10,421 nt of DNA, from contig DLAL01000079.1 in assembly GCA_002493945.1 (NCBI GenBank), positions 1 to 10,421 on the forward strand. Reading direction: 5' to 3'. Position 1 is the first letter of the stretch; each line of letters starts with the position of its first letter. This stretch comes from Porphyromonadaceae bacterium UBA7048. Its GTDB lineage: Bacteria > Bacteroidota > Bacteroidia > Bacteroidales > Muribaculaceae. The notes beneath the pieces are model-generated. The model searched no databases. It saw only the letters and a list, made by a program, of their open reading frames with translations, and was not told where the DNA came from. Shown here one piece after another: positions 7,578 through 10,421 of the stretch. The translations under genes and the position numbers were made by a program.

Positions 7578-7609
7578 CAAAATTACAATTCTTCGCCCGA
7601 TTATCCAAA
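7578..7609 (-). promoter_or_regulatory. Strong-consensus promoter of the GT39 gene
   Basis: On the - strand, TTTG (7609-7606) and TAATTTTG (7585-7578) are separated by exactly 20 bp, a full match to the Bacteroidetes -33/-7 consensus. The -7 box ends only 5 bp before ATG 7572, so the transcript should have almost no leader. Confidence 0.75.
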
Positions 7610-7619
7610 GTTTTGGATA
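7602..7619. promoter_or_regulatory. 18-bp palindrome overlapping the -33 box (possible operator)
   Basis: TATCCAAA (7602-7609) and TTTGGATA (7612-7619) are perfect inverted repeats with a 2-bp centre. The left arm contains the -33 TTTG of the GT39 promoter. A dimeric regulator bound here would block the polymerase. No regulator is identified, so operator function is inference. Confidence 0.45.
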
Positions 7620-7670
7620 GGAAAAGTCAAGATTTTTTATAATCCGGGAATATAGGTTTTAAATATATCA

Positions 7671-7798
7671 GCTCTTAAATTCTAATCACGCCTAAACATC
7701 TAATCGCCTACATGACAGATTATTTGCCTTGAACGCTCTTAAAATCGCTCTTAAAAACCGCTCTTAAGTCATCCTTAAAACCCGTCACTTTAAGAGCG
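7671..7798. repeat. Cluster of CGCTCTTAAA repeats, direct and inverted
   Basis: Near-identical copies of (C)GCTCTTAAA lie at 7671-7679, 7734-7744, 7746-7757 and 7759-7768, with a degenerate copy (CCTTAAAA) at 7773-7780 and an inverted copy (TTTAAGAGCG) at 7789-7798. The three tandem copies are 12-13 bp apart. Read on the - strand in one frame they give an xFKS-like pattern (VFKSDFKS), reminiscent of tetrapeptide linkers in AlbA_2-type regulators. The cluster fills most of the gap between the GT39 promoter and the wHTH-like ORF. Confidence 0.75.
7759..7798 (-). terminator. Possible hairpin terminator after the restriction-modification/wHTH unit
   Basis: The inverted copy at 7789-7798 pairs with the direct copy at 7759-7768 (9 bp plus one mismatch, 20-nt loop). 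On the - strand the stem is followed by GTTTTTAAG. It overlaps the stop codon of the short ORF at 7785. The A+T-rich stem and short T run make this uncertain. Confidence 0.3.
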
Positions 7799-7970
7799 AC
7801 CATTCTGATATATTCCCTCTGACAGAGTTCGTTATGAGACCTTCCTTCTTGAATTTGGTGAGGAGATTTCCAACCTTTGTTTTCTTCTGTTTCTCAGAAA
7901 GCTGATCAGACAGAAGTTCAGACAGAAGCCTGTCAATCTCCGCCAGGCTCAGTTTCTTATGGTCCTCCAA
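7785..7970 (-). CDS. Short winged-helix-like ORF, possible remnant of an AlbA_2-type regulator
   Basis: Starting at TTG 7970 this frame encodes 61 residues, with LSLAEIDRLLSELLSDQL, then EKQKKTKVGNLLTKFKKEG, then NISEWSLLK. The helix-helix-wing pattern and the KVGNLL/ISEW wording resemble the C-terminal winged-helix of Bacteroidetes AlbA_2/ATP-binding regulators. The frame has no ATG but is open upstream to 8090, overlapping the end of the HNH gene, and also reads plausibly there (RCRALLLSALEDHKK). It could be a small DNA-binding protein made with the restriction-modification unit from a TTG start, or debris of a larger gene interrupted when that unit arrived. No ribosome binding site is visible. 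Its similarity class is from memory. Confidence 0.4.
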   Translation of the reverse strand: MEDHKKLSLAEIDRLLSELLSDQLSEKQKKTKVGNLLTKFKKEGLITNSVRGNISEWSLLK

Positions 7971-8035
7971 TGCTGATAACAGAAGAGCACGGCACCTGTC
8001 ATTTAAGATTGTCTGTAAATGCGGCGAGGGTCTCC

Positions 8036-9028
8036 TTATCCTTTGAATACAGAGGAGCGATGGAATTGCATATATGCCTGCCGGTCCTGATCAAGAGGCA
8101 GAAGTTGAACAAATTGTCCATCTTTAACACCAAGCCGCTCCTTATTTTTTGGAGAAAGCCAATTTGACAGAACGATGCGGCGGTCTTCCGTAAAAGTCAT
8201 CAGCCCTCTGTCGAAAAGCTTATCATACAGGGGAGACAGCATGAATCCATTCTTAGGATCAAGTTTTTCAGAATCGGTGGCGACTGCCCATGGCTTGATA
8301 TGACTTGCTATGAGCAGACGCTCGTCGTTAATCATAGTGATAGGACAGAATGGGCATTCAGAAAGAAGTTTATCGCGATAAATACCCTGTCCCTGACGCG
8401 CCTGGCGTATTTCATGCTGCCTTGAAGACTCTTTCGGTGTCGGAACATGTTCAGGAACTTTCTCTCCTTTCTTTCCGTAAGTGAATACAAGAGCATCTCT
8501 TTTATCAGATATAGCCTCAAAATCAGCGAACAGCTTCCAATAATACAGCGTAGCACCCGAGCTGTCAGTAAGCTGCATCACAGAAATGTATGTAACAAGC
8601 GGAAGCGAAATTTCACGGATGAGCTGGTAGCCCGGATCTTTGGAGTTAACATAGCCGCGAGGACCTTCAATTTGGTCCTGGACGGTGACGTTGAATTCTA
8701 TTACCTCCGGCAACTTTTCGATTTTGGCGACCCTGACGCGCCAAAGTTGCGGCATTTCAGATGCGCCGCGATAATTCTGCGAAGGATGTAAATATTCAGC
8801 ATGCAGCGCGTTCATATATGACAGGAGGTCCTGCTTCAGCAAAAAGCACTTTGCTACAAATCCCTCGCTCCCAAAGAAAGGATACATGACTGCTTTAGAA
8901 GCTATATAAAGTTTAGCTTCCCCATTGCCGCCGCCAATTTTAGACGCCTGCATCACAAAGCAGTCAGGAACTGTGACTGGAGAATTAAGAGTATCTACAA
9001 AATTGAAATTCTTACCGTTGATTTTCAT
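8036..9028 (-). CDS. HNH endonuclease, probable restriction enzyme partner
   Basis: A 330-residue protein. Its C-terminal third is an HNH nuclease domain of the HNH_2 type: GQGIYRDKLLSECPFC (Cys225, Cys228), ASHIKPWA with the catalytic-type His243, KNGFMLSPLYDKLFDRG with Asn260, and Asp269/Asp273. The last His of H-N-H is Tyr268, a substitution I recall in other members with the L-x-P-x-Y/H-D-x-L-F-D pattern, so activity is still likely. The first roughly 200 residues match no domain I recognise and may hold target recognition. Start ATG 9028 is chosen because it sits 4 bp after the methyltransferase stop, fitting translational coupling; a longer start at 9085 would overlap that gene by 53 bp. 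Coupling to a C5-cytosine methyltransferase argues for a type II restriction role, cutting unmethylated sites. The C-terminus (YMQFHRSSVFKG) looks natural and complete. The base composition is more A+T-rich than the core genes. Confidence 0.85.
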   Translation of the reverse strand: MKINGKNFNFVDTLNSPVTVPDCFVMQASKIGGGNGEAKLYIASKAVMYPFFGSEGFVAKCFLLKQDLLSYMNALHAEYLHPSQNYRGASEMPQLWRVRVAKIEKLPEVIEFNVTVQDQIEGPRGYVNSKDPGYQLIREISLPLVTYISVMQLTDSSGATLYYWKLFADFEAISDKRDALVFTYGKKGEKVPEHVPTPKESSRQHEIRQARQGQGIYRDKLLSECPFCPITMINDERLLIASHIKPWAVATDSEKLDPKNGFMLSPLYDKLFDRGLMTFTEDRRIVLSNWLSPKNKERLGVKDGQFVQLLPLDQDRQAYMQFHRSSVFKG

Positions 9029-9032
9029 GGCT

Positions 9033-10280
9033 TCATACTCCGTATTTTGTGATGTCGAGTTGCTTAAGGAGCGCGATGAGAACATCTACGACAATACTGT
9101 TGCCAGCCTGCTGGTACATTGAAGTATCTGAAACGACAATTTTGAATGAGTCCTTAAAGCCCATAAGGCGCAGACACTCCCGCGGCGTGAGTTTCCTTAT
9201 CCGCCCTTTATGCGTGACATAATTGTCCACTCCGGCCCTGTGCATTTTATGCATTGACTGCAGCAGCGGCCGTGCAACGTCGAGATCTGTTTCTGTCGAA
9301 GTTCTGAAGTTCTTAGTGCCTGGAGTGAGGACGTAATTCTTCACTTTCTCAGAAAGATAATATTTCTCTTCGACGTCTCTGACATCAAAGATAAACTCAT
9401 TCCATCCTTCCTCGTAGGGCTCATCTGTCATAGCAGGATGATATACAAAATCGCCGTGCCAGTTGAACTGTTGATTCCTTTTCTGGCAGAGGGCCACATC
9501 GCCATTAATCTGAGTATAGCACTTAGTGCGATTTTTAGTTGAGGTAACGAACTTCACTCCCTTCTCTTTCAGAAAATACCGCGACTGTATATAATCCTCC
9601 AAAAAATCGTACATCCGGTACTCCAAAGGTATAGCATCGGGAAACTCAAATTCAGTCGGCTCCCGGAATCCTATGCAAAAAATTCTTTCACGATGTTGCG
9701 GGATACCATAATCTTTACTGTTAAGAACCTTAAAATAAATCTGATAACCGCAATAATCTTCGAAAGTATGCCGTATCACTTCCCAGGTATTACCTTTATC
9801 ATGATTGATCAGGCCCTTGACATTCTCAAAGATGAATACTTTAGGTTCACATTCCTTGACTATCCGGGCGAATTCACGGAACAGCGTTCCCCTCGTATCC
9901 TCGAAACCCTTTCTTTTTCCGACCATAGAGAATGCCTGACACGGAGCGCCACCTACAAAAATGTCAACTTTGCCCTTAAATGGAGTTGCATCAAATGTAT
10001 GGATATCAGTGTGCCACCTGCTCTCGTCAATATCATAGTTGGCAAAATAAGATTTCTTACATTTTTCATCAATATCGCCGGCAAAAACGATCTCTGTATT
10101 GAGGCCTAACCGCTGAAAAGCGTGCTCGATAGCCCCGATACCGCTAAACGAAGTAGCGAGCCTTATCTTTCTTTCCTGATGCGAGAACTGGCGATCAGTC
10201 CAAATAGTCGCATCTCCATAAAAAAGATTAGCCTCAGAAGCGATGCCCGCTCCCTCTGATATGTTGTTTTGATCAGTCAT
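9033..10280 (-). CDS. DNA (cytosine-C5) methyltransferase
   Basis: A Dcm-type modification enzyme of 415 residues that transfers a methyl group from S-adenosylmethionine to C5 of cytosine in a specific DNA site. The conserved motifs appear in order: I (FSGIG, about 45-49), IV (GGAPCQAFS, catalytic Cys114), VI (ENV, 152-154), VIII (QHRER, 195-199), then a variable target-recognition region (about 215-355), IX (RKLTPRECLRLMGF) and X (QQAGNS, 393-395). Nothing essential is missing. ATG 10280 is used rather than the TTG codon just before it. The N-terminal 38 residues precede motif I and have no recognised domain. The HNH nuclease follows after 4 bp, so this is the protective half of a type II system with unknown recognition sequence. 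A -7 promoter box and a small palindrome lie upstream. Confidence 0.96.
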   Translation of the reverse strand: MTDQNNISEGAGIASEANLFYGDATIWTDRQFSHQERKIRLATSFSGIGAIEHAFQRLGLNTEIVFAGDIDEKCKKSYFANYDIDESRWHTDIHTFDATPFKGKVDIFVGGAPCQAFSMVGKRKGFEDTRGTLFREFARIVKECEPKVFIFENVKGLINHDKGNTWEVIRHTFEDYCGYQIYFKVLNSKDYGIPQHRERIFCIGFREPTEFEFPDAIPLEYRMYDFLEDYIQSRYFLKEKGVKFVTSTKNRTKCYTQINGDVALCQKRNQQFNWHGDFVYHPAMTDEPYEEGWNEFIFDVRDVEEKYYLSEKVKNYVLTPGTKNFRTSTETDLDVARPLLQSMHKMHRAGVDNYVTHKGRIRKLTPRECLRLMGFKDSFKIVVSDTSMYQQAGNSIVVDVLIALLKQLDITKYGV

Positions 10281-10311
10281 CAAATCTTGAAGTTCATCTA
10301 ATAAGATATAT

Positions 10312-10324
10312 TGCGGTCACCGCA
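10312..10324. promoter_or_regulatory. 13-bp palindrome in the methyltransferase leader
   Basis: TGCGGT (10312-10317), a central C, then ACCGCA (10319-10324) form a perfect inverted repeat. It lies between the -7 box (10342-10335) and ATG 10280, just downstream of the predicted start of transcription. It could be an operator, or a methyltransferase target used for self-regulation, as C5 methyltransferases sometimes do. No binding protein is known. Confidence 0.4.
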
Positions 10325-10334
10325 CTCTTATGTG

Positions 10335-10342
10335 CAAAGATA
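10335..10342 (-). promoter_or_regulatory. -7 promoter box for the restriction-modification unit
   Basis: On the - strand TATCTTTG matches TAnnTTTG fully, predicting a leader of about 50 nt before ATG 10280. No TTTG -33 box is seen 19-21 bp upstream; the surrounding sequence is A+T-rich. Confidence 0.6.
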
Positions 10343-10421
10343 CAAATTAATTTCCAGATTTTGTATCTCAATTGTAAATATAATTTCAGAAGTATTTCAC
10401 ACTGTCCGTTCCTGAAAATGG

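Noticed and set aside
6328..7620. A 430-codon + strand frame opposite the GT39 gene
   Set aside because: The product is rich in His, Arg and Glu with no hydrophobic core, typical of the antisense of a membrane protein gene.
7734..7768. CRISPR or integron-type repeat array
   Set aside because: The unit is only about 10 bp with 1-3 bp between copies; there are no spacers and no cas or integrase genes.
8036..9085. Longer HNH start at 9085
   Set aside because: It would overlap the methyltransferase by 53 bp with a low-complexity Ser-rich N-terminus; ATG 9028 directly after the stop is the more natural start.

Overview
The window looks like a chromosomal stretch from a gut-type member of the Bacteroidales, and a Muribaculaceae-like genome is my best guess. 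The evidence is the promoter type (Bacteroidetes -7 box TAnnTTTG, sometimes with a TTTG -33 box about 20 bp upstream), the absence of Shine-Dalgarno sequences with A-rich leaders instead, and the protein families: a Bacteroidales-style OmpA protein, an OMP_b-brl porin-like protein, a transketolase with the Bacteroidales SDGGIQEE variant, and a GT39/ArnT-like glycosyltransferase. The family assignment is from memory, not from a search.

Layout. On the + strand, 9-941 is the C-terminal part of a Schlafen/AlbA_2-type ATP-binding regulator. Its 5' end appears broken, and it carries a 12-bp tandem repeat (DKAK linker). Next, 1049-1690 (+) is a small outer-membrane beta-barrel protein with its own promoter and a terminator. 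Everything further right is on the - strand. In transcription order from the right these are: a DNA cytosine-C5 methyltransferase (10280-9033), an HNH endonuclease 4 bp behind it (9028-8036), a short winged-helix-like ORF or gene remnant (7970-7785), an ArnT/GT39 membrane glycosyltransferase (7572-5980), a ferritin (5958-5440), transketolase (5265-3232) and an OmpA-family protein (3085-1862).

How the genes work together. The methyltransferase and HNH nuclease look like a compact type II restriction-modification module with one promoter. It is visibly more A+T-rich than the core genes beside it, which suggests acquisition. Next to it lie short CGCTCTTAAA-type repeats and a wHTH-like fragment that resembles the C-terminus of AlbA_2-type regulators, so the module may sit beside a degraded accessory gene. 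The glycosyltransferase and ferritin are 21 bp apart on one strand and probably share a transcript. Transketolase and OmpA each have their own promoter-like boxes. The remaining genes are ordinary metabolism, iron storage and envelope functions.

I found no wholly new system. The items most worth a second look are the restriction-modification pair with its palindromic 5'-UTR element, the glycosyltransferase promoter (near-perfect boxes, an 18-bp palindrome over the -33 box and an apparently leaderless start), the broken repeat-bearing regulator at the left edge, and the wHTH/repeat debris at 7670-8090.
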